This document shows positions 12,373 to 25,459 of a stretch of 64,000 bases of DNA, piece by piece (position 1 is the first letter of the stretch; every line of letters starts with the position of its first letter). Under the pieces are notes generated by a model, which saw only the letters and a program-made list of their open reading frames with translations, ran no database searches and was not told where the DNA came from. Source of the stretch: Branchiostoma floridae (Eukaryota > Chordata > Leptocardii > Amphioxiformes > Branchiostomatidae). The stretch is taken from the NCBI RefSeq assembly GCF_000003815.2, contig NC_049979.1, positions 8,164,217 to 8,228,216 on the forward strand, in the 5' to 3' direction. A program made the position numbers and the translations under genes.

Positions 12373-15300
12373 CTGTGGCGACACGAGAAAGACGGACAGT
12401 AGTAAGTTATGGAAACTGAATAAAAATAAACACCACGCATAACAAAGACATTAACAATAACATTATCTTACAGTCACAAGTCAGAACATATGCATGTACC
12501 TAAATCATAGTCACCTATTATGACAAAGGATCACTACTATCTGACACCTAACGCAACATGGAGGCTTCAAGCACCCATCTGGGTGCCTTCTCTGTTTAAT
12601 AAAATTTAACAACATTCATTTTCGGATGGTATCAAAAAAGTGTATGGGTGAGTGAGTCTGTATGTTGAGACTGAAGGGAGTTTGCTTTCTCCGTCATAAC
12701 CTTTCACGCACATGTATATACGACTTTGGTCTTGAACTTGCGCCATGGCACCAAAGTTCACGCTGTGCCGGTGGCGTTTGTCTGGTCGGCAGAGACAACT
12801 CTATCTAACCTTCACTTGACCTCCAAGCCCTGAAGGTTACAAGTGTCAGTGGCATTCCAATTGTTCAACGACACTTCCGGTTCCATCAAACACCGGCCAC
12901 TGGCATGTTTGGGACGAGAACGACTGCGTGCTATTATAGACCACGTACCTGTTATACTTTTCGCAGTTCGTTGGCTGTTCAATACAACATATGTGTTTCG
13001 ATAGTATAAATATGATTTTTGATACCATTAGGATTGACATGAAAAGTTGGTTACAAATGGCTGACCTACGTACCGCTACCAAGGGCAAGCGTAAGCAGAG
13101 TTAGAGGCTGAACTTTGTCCATCTGTTGTTCAGACCTTGCCATTTTCAGTACCTCTAAATCTAGTCGTGGTTTATTTAAAAAAAACTGACTCAACTAGGA
13201 ACTGATGCTATTCGAGGACATCGCGGTGACTTGTTTGCACCAATGCAAATAAGACTGCTTAAAAGACTATTCACCGCCGGCTGAAACTTGAAATGTATCA
13301 TTCACGTCGCAGACATGTCTGTTAAGTCACGTTCGGTCTTCCTTGTCGGCAAACGTCATTAAATTTCACTGTGCAGTTTGTCTTGAACATGGAGTACAAA
13401 ACAGCCGCCCGATAATGATGACAAAGCCGGGTTGACAAGAAGTAGGTAGGAGGGTTGGTATGGGGTCGTACTAGTATGCTTGAGGGACTGTACACATGGG
13501 AGGATCAACAGTGTTCAATAGGAAACGATTGACAGAAGGCACCTTGCGCCTAAAGTCTTAGCCAACAGTACAATGGAGGTCACACGTACAATGATTCGGC
13601 GGGCATACCTGAGATTTGCCACTGAATACTAATCCATAATTTTTACACTGTGTCGTCTTTCCATCACAACGTATGCTGACATGTGCTGCCACATTTTGTT
13701 AGGCTTCTTGGTTACAGATTTTCCTGAAGCTGTCTTCGACGAAAGTTCTTTTTATCCTCTGCGCGTGAATCTAAGCTCTGGAAGAATTGTGTTCGGGAAA
13801 GGATGGAGGGGGTGTGAATGTCCATCCCGTCTTGCAATGATACCTACAACACCACACCACTCAGCCTGGAAATACCCTGTCATACTTCTAACCTAGCTGG
13901 TCATTTGTGTTAACTCTAATTTGGTTTAATGAATACTGACGGAAAGAAATGGAGGTGGGAGAGAGAGTTGCGATGATTTCGATGATGCCAGTTGATGTGG
14001 AGATTGTATCCAGGTTTGTTTACAATCAATCACGCAAATGAAAGTAAAATAGACGGAAAATGATCAACAAACCATCTCTACAGAGTACATACGATGCTGG
14101 AGCCTCCCAAAGCCGAGTGCAAATGTATGTCTTTGTACTGAAGAATGTTGATGTAAGATAGTATCTAACTACCCAAACGGTCGCCGGTGTTTAGTCGCAC
14201 GACTGTTGTTCTTTCTGTACACTTGTCCAAAGAAGGCGTATTGACTGACGTCAAGCCTTCTGACATCGCCTGTGTGTAGATGTTTGACTAAAGTATGTGC
14301 AAATTTGAATTTACTCACTTCAAACTTCCGAGAGGCTTGAACATCACAATACCATTAACTGAACATCTCTGCCTTGTTGTTTGACATAGTTTTAGTGACT
14401 GCATTGATTTGTTGACTCAGGGAACATTCTGATAACGATATGCGACACACCGAACAGAAAAGCTCTTTCAAAACGTCAAAATCTTAAAAGAGTAAATAGA
14501 CGCCGAACTTCTAAAGTAGTATTTAAGCTGTCCGTTTGTATATTTTGCTTTTTTGACTCACATCAGCCGTAGAGGAGAACAGCTCGTCGCAGAACGGCAC
14601 TGACTCAATATGGCAACTCTGTGAAAACCTACTGCACTGTTTCGGTGGCCATCCTACAGAAACGTACCCCACAAGATAAGCGTCATTTGTTCGGCCTGAG
14701 GAGAGACATGTGGTTGTGTGTGTACCGCGGGTCAGCCCAGACTTCAATCTACCGCACACAACAGAAACAAATTACGACCTGTGCGGGCAAAGTTAGTGTA
14801 AACTTGGGTAAACAGGCTGAAAGGTAGATTTAGCTCTCACAACAGATAAAGCCAAGCTTAAACAATTGCCTCATGCCATCACGTACGTGCCTGGCCGGGG
14901 CTACTGGCGTCCGTAGGTCGGACCGCTTCTATTCGATCTTATTTTCACCGTCGGCAGCGTTAGTGACGGACAGACCGATGCCCTTGACTCTGCCTTCACC
15001 TTTGGGGCTGAAGCAAGCCAGGGTTTCTACCGAAGCTGCGACCTTACTTTCCATATTAACGTCCCTACACCAGGTCGGGGTGTTGCCTGTCTCGCCGTGA
15101 GTTGTTTGTGATGTCTACCGGCCATACCTCAAACAAGCAAGGGATCGGGGGGTTACATACAAACAAACCAATCAAACATCAAAATAATGCAGTGTAATTG
15201 TCTCTGATAGCCGACAGCATTTATCCTTGGCTTGCTTTCATTAATCTGCTGTCAGATGAATCTGCTGACTGAAAAGAGGCACGTTGAAAACACTCTTGGA

Positions 15301-18300
15301 GATTCAACTTGTATGACAGACTGGAAGAGCTGTCATGAGAAGCCACTCCTGCTCAAAATCAAGATGACATTGCAAAAAAAACAGGGGTCTTTACTCCCAA
15401 CATTTGACGGAATCCAAAGAGCAAATGCCATCATGGCAAGTATGAATGTGACGAACATCCGGTCCTTGTCAGTTGCAGACAGCTACAACAATGGCTAAAT
15501 TTACACTCCCTTTTCTGTGTTTATCTCAACAAAAAGTCGTATCTACGGGGTGACGTTATGGATCTTTCACCACTTTCCTGGCGACCTCACGGTCATATGC
15601 ATGAACACTGGCTTTTGTTTTCATCAAACCACCCTTCCCCTAATGGCGTGTGTCTCGGATTGTGGAGATCGGCTGTATCAAGGATCATTCTAGCCAGTTA
15701 CCAATAGAAGTTCCCGAGGTATTCAAAGTTAAACTGTAACGCTTTTTTACTTCTAGTTCTTCTAAGTCGTGGACGTTTTTCTTTTACCATGCAGTTGCAA
15801 TTTTAATCTAATACCATTCTAGGGCTAAACACACAATGTGTCCACTAGGAGATCGGTAAAAGATATTAGTAACGTTAACTGTTGTACTAGCACAATGACC
15901 TGAACCTGATCGTGACATCCTTCGTTCTTGAAGGAATGCAGAACATCGCGCCACATGCGATAGGGCAGTTCAACTGCGACACCGGGCACCCAGGGACACA
16001 TTACGGGCCCGACATGCCGTGTGAAGGTCTTTGGGTCCCGCGGCCTTGCCATGTTAGAGCTGGTCTTTGAGTGATGCCTCATTAACCCCCTTGAAACAAA
16101 ACGTAGCCAATCTTATCAAAACAAGTTCAAGAGCGGGGCTAATACTGTGAGACCGAACACCCAACAGATGACAGCCGCCAGGGAAAAGCGCCTCTGTCAG
16201 TATGCACAGGCATTTAAAAAGCCTTCTGAGACAAAGTCTGCCCAAGCTCAAACGGGATGAAAACAAAACTTGTGACATTTTCTATCCGGGCCAACAACAA
16301 AGAAGGCGACTTTACTATACGCCTCGAACCCGGTGGTCTTTACCAGCTGGCAGGTAACGGTAGATATATTGTCACGGAAAGATCTTCATGCCCAGTCAAG
16401 CTCAAACGTGCTCCCGACCTTGCCTCACGTCTAACAAGACACTTATCTGATGTTTCCAAAATTCCTTCTTTTAAGCTAGAGAGGCTTGGTTCTTCGGAAT
16501 GTACGGATTGATTTGGGTCGGTTCAAACTACTGGACCAACAAACCCAAATAAAGCCCAAATGCGCCATAACAAATAGATGGCGACCAAAAGAACCATAAC
16601 AAATCAGGACCTTCACTGATTAAGACGATGTTAGATGACTGATACGGATTAAAAACAATCGGGAAAGATAACACTGGCGATTTCAGCCTTACCACAAGGA
16701 AACAGAGAGGTGAGTTTGTTGGGAACCATCCACGTTGCAGTGGGCGTGACTACAACAATGCTGATCGGCCTGAAGAAATGCACAAGCGTTCTTATCTGCA
16801 AATATTTGCGTTTTTTCTTCGACAAATATAGAAATAGATGTTTGTGTTTGTGTTTCCATCTGATACATTTGTTTTATCTGGGTCCAGCAAGTGTACAAAA
16901 GCTTCACGCGTCCTTTCAAGGAGCCGCGACAACTGGTGGGAGCTGTTGGGGCTACGAGAATGGTGGGGCGTGGCATGACGAAGTCAGTATCCAAANNNNN
17001 NNNNNNNNNNNNNNNNNNNNNNNNNNNNNNNNNNNNNNNNNNNNNNNNNNNNNNNNNNNNNNNNNNNNNNNNNNNNNNNNNNNNNNNNNNNNNNNTGAAG
17101 TGTATGAAATATATATGTATAAATTAAACAGCTTAATGTCATTACGAAGGTCAGTTTTGCTTGATTCCCGACAACATTTTCATGTGTTTTCTACTCAACT
17201 TCAAGACTGAAACGGTTTCTTCACACGAGTAACTCCCTCCCTCCCCAGAACCACCATGTAAAACCAGAGGATCTCCTCACTGAGCCACACAATTACAATT
17301 ACTGTGATAAGTCGAGACAGAACAGTGACATACCCATCCACACTGTTGAAATCTTAGTCACGTTGAAAGAATTTTCACGATGCGAAACACTCCAAGCAGC
17401 TTTAAGGACAGCAATTGGCGGAAAGATGGTCTTTAGTCGTGCGGGAGACAGGGACACTGACACAATGCTCTGACGTTTCTGCCACGAGAGGAAAGATGGA
17501 CGGAAGATGGACGATGGGGGACAAACCGAGCAGTCAAAACACCACGGGTTCCCCGGCCCTGACTGGTAGGGTAGTACGGGGGATGAGGGGCAGACAAATT
17601 CTTACTTGCCTGGGTCACAGCAAGGAGCTTTTATCATGATTAGAAAGCTCCTTGGTCACATCGCAGTGGCGATTTTTCCCCCCAAATGCTTGCTGTTGAA
17701 AGCAGCGTGAAGTCATTCAAGTGTTGCTACAAAACAGTGTTATGTTCTCTGGGCTAAAATAGTTTGTGAGAAACGGATACCTTTCAAACTGTTTTAGTGG
17801 AAGCAAACAGACAAAATCCACAGTCTTGTAAGATGCGGTAATACCCCAATGGAAGATCGGCCATATTTAAGATCGACAGAGGTTCGCGCGAATTTTTCAC
17901 CTGAAAACCGTCTCTGCGACATATAAGCCATACTTTGTACCTTGTGCAATAAAGTTATAATTATAAGCGAGGCTCGGGCGATGGCCGCAGAATCGTCTGA
18001 TCGATTTTCGCCAAATGTGACAGGGGCATAAGGAGATGGGCCTGAGAGGTCATTGATCTTCACCTTGTGGCGATAATAAAGCACTGACAGCTTGCTTCTT
18101 GGCATTTGTGCCACATGGTAGAAGTTAGATTAGTGTGTGGTTTAGATTAGGACTCCGGTTTTTCGCACGAGTATAGATTTGGACAGGTCCCTGTCTAATC
18201 TTGCACGTCCGGGAGACGTGTCCATCACTAATCTCACGCCTGGCACAGGTAAAGCAGTAAATTCTTGCTTTTACATTCCACCCATGACCTGCCATCGCGG

Positions 18301-21300
18301 CAAGCACGTTTGCTATGGAGGAGCTGAAACTTGGACGGCCGCTGACTCGTTAATCTTCAGATCTGACGAGTATTTATAAAACACTCGCCGAACACTCGTG
18401 ACCGATGTGCCCACTGTGATTTAAGGCGTTTGAGTTCAGTTTCGCGACAAACAGCTCTTAACAACATTCCTCAGCTATCTACTTTGGGTCGTCGTCCGTC
18501 ACTCAAACCATTTCAGAAGAAAATCGGATGTAGTCGAATGTTTACTCACATCATGCAGTCGAGGTTGACACATTCTCCCATCCCATTGCAGACTGTTTGA
18601 ACAAAGTTGTATAAAATCTCTCTAAGAAACTGCTTGGTTGGTTGATTGATTAATTTTCTATTCAACACTGTAATCAATATTGATGTCTACCATTCGACAC
18701 TGCATCTTGCCTATTGAAGTTGAACCCCAATAGATGCGTGGTTCTGGCTTATTTCTGCGCATATTGGCTCCATTATTGTGCGTAAGTTAGTGGAACCGTA
18801 CCTGCCAGAACCAATCATGTATTTGGGGAGTATTGCATTCAGGGGTTGCTAGTAGTACAATGCAGAAGCACTTGATATGATCGATTGGCGGACTGTTTGA
18901 CCAGTTGTTGGTAAGCAGATTACTATTATTGCGTGTACCCACCGCTGCATAGAGGTCTCCCTTGCTGTTCATGCCCAGGTACCTGCCGCTGAACACCGCC
19001 TTGATGCTCACCACGCTGCCCAGACCGGCGGGCCGGATCTCCATGATACCTGCAGGGTGCGAAAGGGAACGTTATAGCCTGATTAAATCTCGCTTATAGC
19101 AGCTCGCCCATCATGAGCCGGTGGGGAGGGCCAGTTACAGCCCTGGACAGCAGAGTTTGTGTTATACAGACTAGGGACGTTACAACCACCGTGAAACCAT
19201 ATAACTAACAGTTAAAGGACAGACCCACATCGTGCCACTCCCACCTAGCCTGAGCATCAGTCTTGTTAGTTTAACAGGGTCCCCATTACTCTCCCTTCAC
19301 ATGTTAGACCATGTTAGTGAGGGGGAAGTGTGGGAGGCCCGGTAAACTAACCAGGCTGATACTCGGGCTAACTCCCACCTGATCATCAAAGCAAAAATGT
19401 GTTCTTAAGATGGGTCAGGGTCAAGGGTCAATTTCAAAGTTTCCCCCTGCATCAATATATTACATAAACGGCGCAATCTGAAATCCTTGAGATTTTCCCC
19501 ACCGAGATCTACTTGGAGATTATAGGTAAATAAGGTAACAGGCTGATAAATAAGTAACTTTATGATTTATCGCAAGTTCATGCCTGAGGGATACTTGAAA
19601 ACAGCTTACTTACTTACGTAGTTGAAAACAAAGCAATATGACAACATATATATATATATATATAAGTAGAAAATAATTAGCATATTTGAAGGCTTTTGAC
19701 ATCTTTTTGCATGCAATGGGAGATAAATTGTCAAATGTTTGGGTAGATAAACCGTCTGGATGTTATAACTTATATACCAGCACGGCGGAAGGCCAGCCCA
19801 GGGTCGTGGGCTGTGTGTTTAGCTAGCAGATTAACGACAAACCAGAAACGGCCCAACTAAGCTAACAATTACGAGCGAAAGGAATTTACTGGTATTAGAA
19901 TGAAACGGGGGGATTTAAAGATTACTGACTTTTGACCCCACAGGTAGCCGCAGAGATAGCGGGCCGGACAATGGATCAACCACTACTGCAGTTACACTTT
20001 AGCTAACAAGGAGACAACAATTGAACAATAGCGCCAAGACGATTGCATTGCTTTGGTCAGCAAACAACACAACTCGTGGACAATGGCAATCTGTATGTAT
20101 CGTCTGGTAAATCAACGATTGTATTACATTCTAGTTCCAGCCATGCCAGCTCTGTGCTACAGTTTTTCTTTCCCACAGTACGACGAGCTGCTGAGGGCTT
20201 GCCAATATCTACATCCGACCCACAGAGCAAGAGTTCCTCCATGAAATGAGTTTCAGACGTCTATTTAGTTCCGCCAGTCAGGCTGAGGAACTCTTGCCAA
20301 CATTGTCACAGTCGATTCTAACAATCACATCCCCCTCCGGCTTTCTTTTGGGCAGCGAACAGAGAAAAAAAGATAACATTGAACATTAGAAAGCCGCACA
20401 CCGTAAGTCTTCTATTGCCGAAAACGGAATGAATCTATATTGGATTGACACGGATTTTTCTCTACCCAACCTAATCAAAAGGTGTTTCCCGGCTGCCCAC
20501 TGCCAGCGAAATATTTGCCATAGTTGTCAAAATTCTGCACATATGGTACCCAGAACCGGGCCGATCATGTCAGACCTCTCCGTCTGACTCTTATCAGTGC
20601 GAGAACAAAAGCTCGTGACTGCCTCTTGTAATCTTGGCTACGGCTTATGGAGAACTTTCTCGTGGGAGGTGACAAGAAATGCCAGCTAATCATGTATATT
20701 GGCTGGATTGAATACTTGGAAAGACCATCAAAGTCGCATTAGCGGCTCGTTAATTTTTCGTTAATGGGTGTGTGGACCTGCAGAGGTCGTAAATCCTAAC
20801 CCTAACAAGCGCTAATTATTCCGATTCTGACACTAAAGTCTGCGTTTGTGGGGAGAGGTCACCAGAGGCAACCCTAACTAGCGCCACTCAAGGCTCGCTG
20901 TAAGAAGACACGGGCATCGTTCTGGGAGGTCAAGTGGCCTAGGAGTTTAATTATTAGCCTGAAAAATCCATAAGGTTTGTGTTTGGGGCTTGTTGTGGGT
21001 AATTCAGTCTCCGAGATGGTATTTTGGCCGGGCGGCTCTGGGGTCTGATCAATCATGCAGCGCCCTGTGGAGGACCACTCGGGAAACCAGCAGGACGCTG
21101 GCATCCTCCTCTCTCAACCTCATCAACACCGATTTTCCGCTGGGCGAGGAGAGACTGTCCGTGTCTGTCAACTGTCGTGTCCTCGTGACAACCAGGGGAG
21201 CGAGCCCGCCGAGACACGCAGGGGTCGTCTGCAAGCCTGTCACGTCACTTGTCAAGAGTTCTCGTCCACATTGTCGATCTCCCCCTCCCGATCTGCGTAA

Positions 21301-24032
21301 CGTTGCCAAACATCACTTCTTTGTGATGGTTCCTGGTCCCTTTGCCAGGTGATTTGATACGGGGAAGACGCCTGAGCAGAAAGGTGACCAAATCAAAAGC
21401 ACGTGGCGATCTTCCTCCGTTTGGAGTGTTTTCAAAACAATTCCAGCCTTCAGAATCCTTTGGTCTGAAATAGGGCCTTTGTAGAACAGCTATTCTCGCT
21501 AAGTGTTTTCTGAAAACATGCGCACGCTCCACGGCAAGTCGACACCATTCTTCTCTGCAGGTAAAACAGTTCACGGGTTGCCAGTGTTTGGTTCGGCTCT
21601 TTACACGGCTACACCACCATGAATACAACAGGTCCCACCTAGCTTGAAATCAGAACCGTCAGCCTGTTGATGTATGTGCACAATGGTTAACTTTAGGAGA
21701 CTTTGGTTCTCAGACTTCTTTTGGGACCCCTGCCAAGCATTAATAGGATATAGAAGCAAGGAACGTTGGGTTAGGAGCTTTCAGCCTACTCTCCAAGCAG
21801 AGGTTAGGCTCCGGCTGTTTTTTAACGTTTTTTTAGTCGTTTTTATCGGGCTTTCTATTTTGTCATTTTTCTTGAAGTACGCCAGCCAAATTTTGACACA
21901 GCAAGATAAAATAAAAAATAGAAAGCCCGATAAAAACGCCTAAAATGACGTTAAAAAACAGCCGGAGCTGCTTGGAGAGTACTTTCAGCCTACGAGTACG
22001 ATCACAAACCGTACAGACGTACGATCTTTGTGTTGGAATCATTCACTAAATATAATTAAATGGAGTCTCATTCATTTTCCCTGCATTTCTCTGAATAGAA
22101 TTAAGTAAGCTTTCAGGTTGTGGTCGGACCATAAATCGCAACACATGTCGCTGAAGAATTTTATGGCGTAGCAAATCTTCTCGCCCTTCTTGTCTACTAA
22201 CAGAACTTCGGCATGCCTACAGCGGTATACGAGAACATGTAAAGCCCTGGTATAGCGGAAGGACGATGGCAGGTCTCGCTACCTGACACTGAGCAAAAAC
22301 GGAAATTGTGATAACCTTGTGACGGACAGCTTCATTAGCGAACTGGCGGGCAGTCAGTAACGGCGGACGGAAGGACCAGGCTCGGCGGGGCGAGGACCGT
22401 TCGGCCACCGCCGCGACGGAAGGACCAACATCCGACCCATCTCCTCCGTCACAACCTATTAACCTGGGACCTTGATAGGAGGATGTAAAGGCTGGGAGCG
22501 AGTCAAGTGCTTGAGTGGACACGGCACAAAACAAGTCCTGTTCGCCGCGTGTCCCTCTCGATGGTCGGTGGATTTGTGAAACGCACGGTGGTCCGCCAGC
22601 CACCCGACCGGGGAGGGTGATGAAAGTGCAGAAAGGACCCGTAATGGACGACTTGTTGACAGACATTTTCTGGGTTTTACCACAAGATGCTGTATGAAGG
22701 GGACCAATCGCGCGCTGCACCTTGGGACAAAGAGCTCCAAAAGGCGGGCTGACAGGTACAATACGCCCTGAATAGCCAGGAGAGATTTTTGTTGGCAGGT
22801 TTAGAAAGGGGTGCGTGGAGCCGCATTGTCTTCTTGTCAGGCAGATTGAATAAGCCTTTGCGCTAGGTTTGTAGAGATATGGTCACCTGGAACTCTCCTG
22901 TGGAAGGAAAAACACCACCCCAAACGGAAAAACACCTCACCTCAACGGGCGCCGAAAACACGGCCATAAATTTACCTCCCCGAGAGGAACTAAAAATAAT
23001 TACCTTTAAATTACCCCCATCGTGCCCCCAAATCATACGGAGGCGTTGCGGGTGAACGCAATCGGCACACTCCGCGGAGTTTGCGAACCCAGAGCGATCT
23101 GTACGGTACACAGCCGGTGTTTAGTTTGAACCTGTTTTATCAGGAGGTTGATCTTGTCCTTCTACAGAATCTTCAAAGACCTGAAAGGTGTCGGTGTCGG
23201 CACCGTGTCCTGGCTACACAGATTCACAGATGGTACTGATTCACATTCTTCCACCCCTTCTACTCTGATAACCATTTAGCATAACCTTTCCCCCGAGTTA
23301 CCTCTGTAGGCAGACCCGAGATACAGGACATACAAGCCGGGCTCCTAACTCCGTGAATGAAATATTTTACGATAACGCGGTGCTTAAGTTACAAAACTCG
23401 AGGAAGTTAGTTTAAGACAGGGATAGAAATATTTTGGCAAGATATGGCACGTGTGGTGTCATTTAAGTACAAGTTATATTTGATATCCTCAAACAATGGG
23501 GAACAGCTATGAGAAATAGCCTGGACAGCAACTGCAGTGGCGACGATCCTTATTTGACAAATATGGTAAAGGCCCATTTAGGCATACATTTGGTGACATG
23601 AAGTAAACGCTGATATTTATCACATATTGACAGTAAGGGGCACTCGAGCTGCTGTGTTAGCAATTTCTGTTAGCCAAGCGAGTTGTTTGGAAGAGCAGGT
23701 AGGGCTGCGACCGGCTGTGCGAACTTTGAAGAGGAGGGAGGAAACGGGCACTCACCCCACGGGCTGGCGTCCTGGCGGGTCCCGTTGATGGCTCCGTCAG
23801 GGAAAACTTGCAGGTGATAACCCGTCCTGCAGTACAACTGCACCACGCGAACCATCTGCCACCGTCGGGACAGGTTCTCCCAAAAGGCGAAGTTGTTCTC
23901 GGAGTCTCTCGGCCAGCGCTCCAAGTCGGCCTCCGTCCACAGGTTGTTCCCGGCTTCATCCTGGCGACGCCCCGACCAGGCCGACGGCAAGCAGGCCGCC
24001 GCCGCCACGAGTAGAACAAGGCGAAAATCCAT
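12052..24032 (-). CDS. Secreted fibroblast growth factor (FGF), three exons, complete
   Basis: Spliced from exons 23756-24032, 18943-19049 and 12052-12372 (277+107+321 nt, phases 1 and 0), giving 234 aa. Residues 1-20 form a signal peptide (MDFRLVLLVAAAACLPSAWS). The beta-trefoil core starts near residue 65 with LYCRTGYHLQVFPDG, continues in exon 2 with SGRYLGMNSKGDLY, and ends in exon 3 with VALNKNGKPRNGRRTKR, the heparin-binding loop. The two intron positions are those of classical FGF genes. N-glycosylation sites are N53LS and N83GT. FGFs are extracellular ligands that bind FGFR with heparan sulfate. Odd points: the second conserved core Cys (usually E-C-x-F) is Thr135, and the last 30 residues are very basic. 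Exon 1 looks like FGF9/16/20, while exon 2 (IMEIR) and the tail recall FGF3/7/10/22, so the subfamily is unresolved. Confidence 0.92.
12373..18942 (-). other. FGF intron 2 (6.6 kb)
   Basis: GT-AG, phase 0. It holds one gap; no exon or clear repeat recognised inside. Confidence 0.8.
16996..17095. other. Assembly gap (100 N) in FGF intron 2
   Basis: Exactly 100 N inside the intron between FGF exons 2 and 3. Confidence 1.
18943..19049 (-). CDS. FGF exon 2 (core strands, YLGMN motif)
   Basis: Acceptor CCTGCAG, donor GTGGGT; phase 1 in, phase 0 out. It encodes IMEIRPAGLGSVVSIKAV and then SGRYLGMNSKGDLYAA, the most conserved FGF segment. At 107 nt it is one codon longer than the usual 104-nt middle exon of vertebrate FGFs. 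Confidence 0.92.
19246..19370. mobile_element. Foldback MITE, TAGCCTGAG family, 9-bp target duplication
   Basis: Terminal inverted repeats TAGCCTGAGCATCAG / CTGATACTCGGGCTA fold over most of the 125 bp. A perfect ACTCCCACC lies on both sides (19237-19245 and 19371-19379). It lies in the FGF downstream intron region between exons 1 and 2, near exon 2. Confidence 0.8.
21787..21981. mobile_element. Foldback MITE, CTCCAAGCAGA group, interior type 1
   Basis: Starts TACTCTCCAAGCAG and ends CTGCTTGGAGAGTA, with perfect 9-bp flanks CTTTCAGCC (21778-21786 and 21982-21990). The arms (CCGGCTGTTTTTTAACG, TTTTTATCGGGCTTTCTAT) pair along nearly the whole 195 bp. Confidence 0.85.
23756..24032 (-). CDS. FGF exon 1 (start, signal peptide, first core strands)
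   Basis: ATG at 24032-24030 is followed by a hydrophobic leader. The exon ends in SPWG with donor GTGAGT, phase 1. It carries core Cys68 and both N-glycosylation sequons. It is GC-rich relative to the flanks. Confidence 0.92.
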
Positions 24033-24161
24033 GTCGGCGCGCGTACGTGTGTCACATGGATGCCACTAGGCTGGGTCTGGAGGGAGATCTCAGTCAGTCG
24101 GAAGCTGGTCTTCCCGTAGTGCTGCTGCGGTTGTAGCTAGTGGCACTGTGACGCGGGAGGT

Positions 24162-24181
24162 GTTTGCATTATGCTTATAAG
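24162..24181 (-). promoter_or_regulatory. Possible FGF core promoter (TATA-like, octamer-like)
   Basis: On the minus strand CTTATAAG (24181-24174) and ATGCAAAC (24169-24162) lie about 140 bp upstream of the FGF start codon. The octamer-like word resembles a POU site. No transcript evidence is available. Confidence 0.3.
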
Positions 24182-24648
24182 CACATTGACAGGCGTTGGG
24201 CGTGACCCGGGTTACGTCGTTCACCAGAAATCGGAACCGCTTCCGGTGTCACCACCTCTCGTCGCAGATGCCTCCCATTAGTTTTAGGCACAGGTACAAA
24301 GGTGGCCTTCGGGGCTTGGCGGGAAAGGCGTCTGACTTGTGGTCTAACACGAACTTTTACACGGTACTGTGTGGTAGTTCCTCCACATATGGAACCATTT
24401 GCTGACACCGATGACTTGTGTGTTGCACGTTCTGCCGTGTTTGCCCCACTCCTGCCCACACTCAAGATGTGCCACCAGCTTACAGCTAAACAATCCACGT
24501 CCCGAACACACCAGGATGTATTGTTTCGAGTGAACCGAGGACTAATCCGCGCCCTCTCTGTTGCCCTGCCGCATGTAAACATAGATGGATTGAAACGAAA
24601 ATTAAGAGACACTTCAAACACAAGTCAGTCGAACAGATTGCTGTGTCT

Positions 24649-25459
24649 CACAGCCAGCCCCGTGCCGTAGACCTGTTGTTTGTTGGTGCAGCTGCCCGAG
24701 GAAAAAGTTCGGCCTGCACGATCGGAGCCTTCCGACTCGGAGCGAAGGTTACCGGTATCACAGACAGCCGCATCGCTCCGAGTCACAGACAAGCAGTAAC
24801 TCCGGCAAGTGTTCTGCAGATGCCATGAAGGGAGATAAGAAAGTGCGTGTGCCACGGGCCTATCAGAATAACATCGCCAGATTAAAAGAACATGATGGTT
24901 TTCTCGCTTCTTGGTACTTTTCCCTTTCGTTTCTTCAAGTGCCTGTGTGTCTCAAAGCTAGGCCTTCCCCTGGTATATCTAACCATGCTCATGAGGAAGG
25001 AGANNNNNNNNNNNNNNNNNNNNNNNNNNNNNNNNNNNNNNNNNNNNNNNNNNNNNNNNNNNNNNNNNNNNNNNNNNNNNNNNNNNNNNNNNNNNNNNNN
25101 NNNCACAGCCAGCCCCGTGCCGTAGACCTGTGTTTGTTGGGTGCAGCTGCCCGAGGAAAAAGTTCGGCCTGCACGATCGGAGCCTTCCGACTCGGAGCGA
25201 AGGTAACCGGTATCACAGACAGCCGCATCGCTCCGAGTCACAGACAAGCAGTAACTCCGGCAAGTGTTCTGCAGATGCCATGAAGGGAGATAAGAAAGTG
25301 CGTGTGCCACGGGCCTATCAGAATAACATCGCCAGATTAAAAGAACATGATGGTTTTCTCGCTTCTTGGTACTTTTCCCTTTCGTTTCTTCAAGTGCCTG
25401 TGTGTCTCAAAGCTAGGCCTTCCCCTGGTATATCTAACCATGGCTCATGAGGAAGGAGA
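24649..25459. repeat. 355-bp direct duplication around a gap, probable assembly artefact
   Basis: 24649-25003 and 25104-25459 are the same sequence with only three or so one-base differences, mostly in homopolymers, separated by exactly 100 N. Each copy contains the hairpin GACTCGGAGCGA / TCGCTCCGAGTC. Confidence 0.9.
25004..25103. other. Assembly gap (100 N) between duplicated flanks
   Basis: Both sides carry the same 355 bp, so the gap may not exist in the genome. Confidence 1.

Larger units (their letters stand above)
19050..23755 (-). other. FGF intron 1 (4.7 kb)
   Basis: GT-AG, phase 1. It contains two foldback MITEs (19.2 and 21.8 kb) and a short (AT)n near 19650. Confidence 0.85.

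Noticed and set aside
20785-20880. Telomere-like CCTAACCCTAAC
   Set aside because: Only about two units; occurs by chance.
22217-22720. 167-codon minus-strand frame
   Set aside because: No domain, no splice logic, inside the FGF intron; consistent with chance in GC-rich DNA.
24175-24621. 148-codon minus-strand frame upstream of FGF
   Set aside because: Low-complexity Arg/Thr/Ser composition, no recognisable family, overlaps the presumed FGF promoter.
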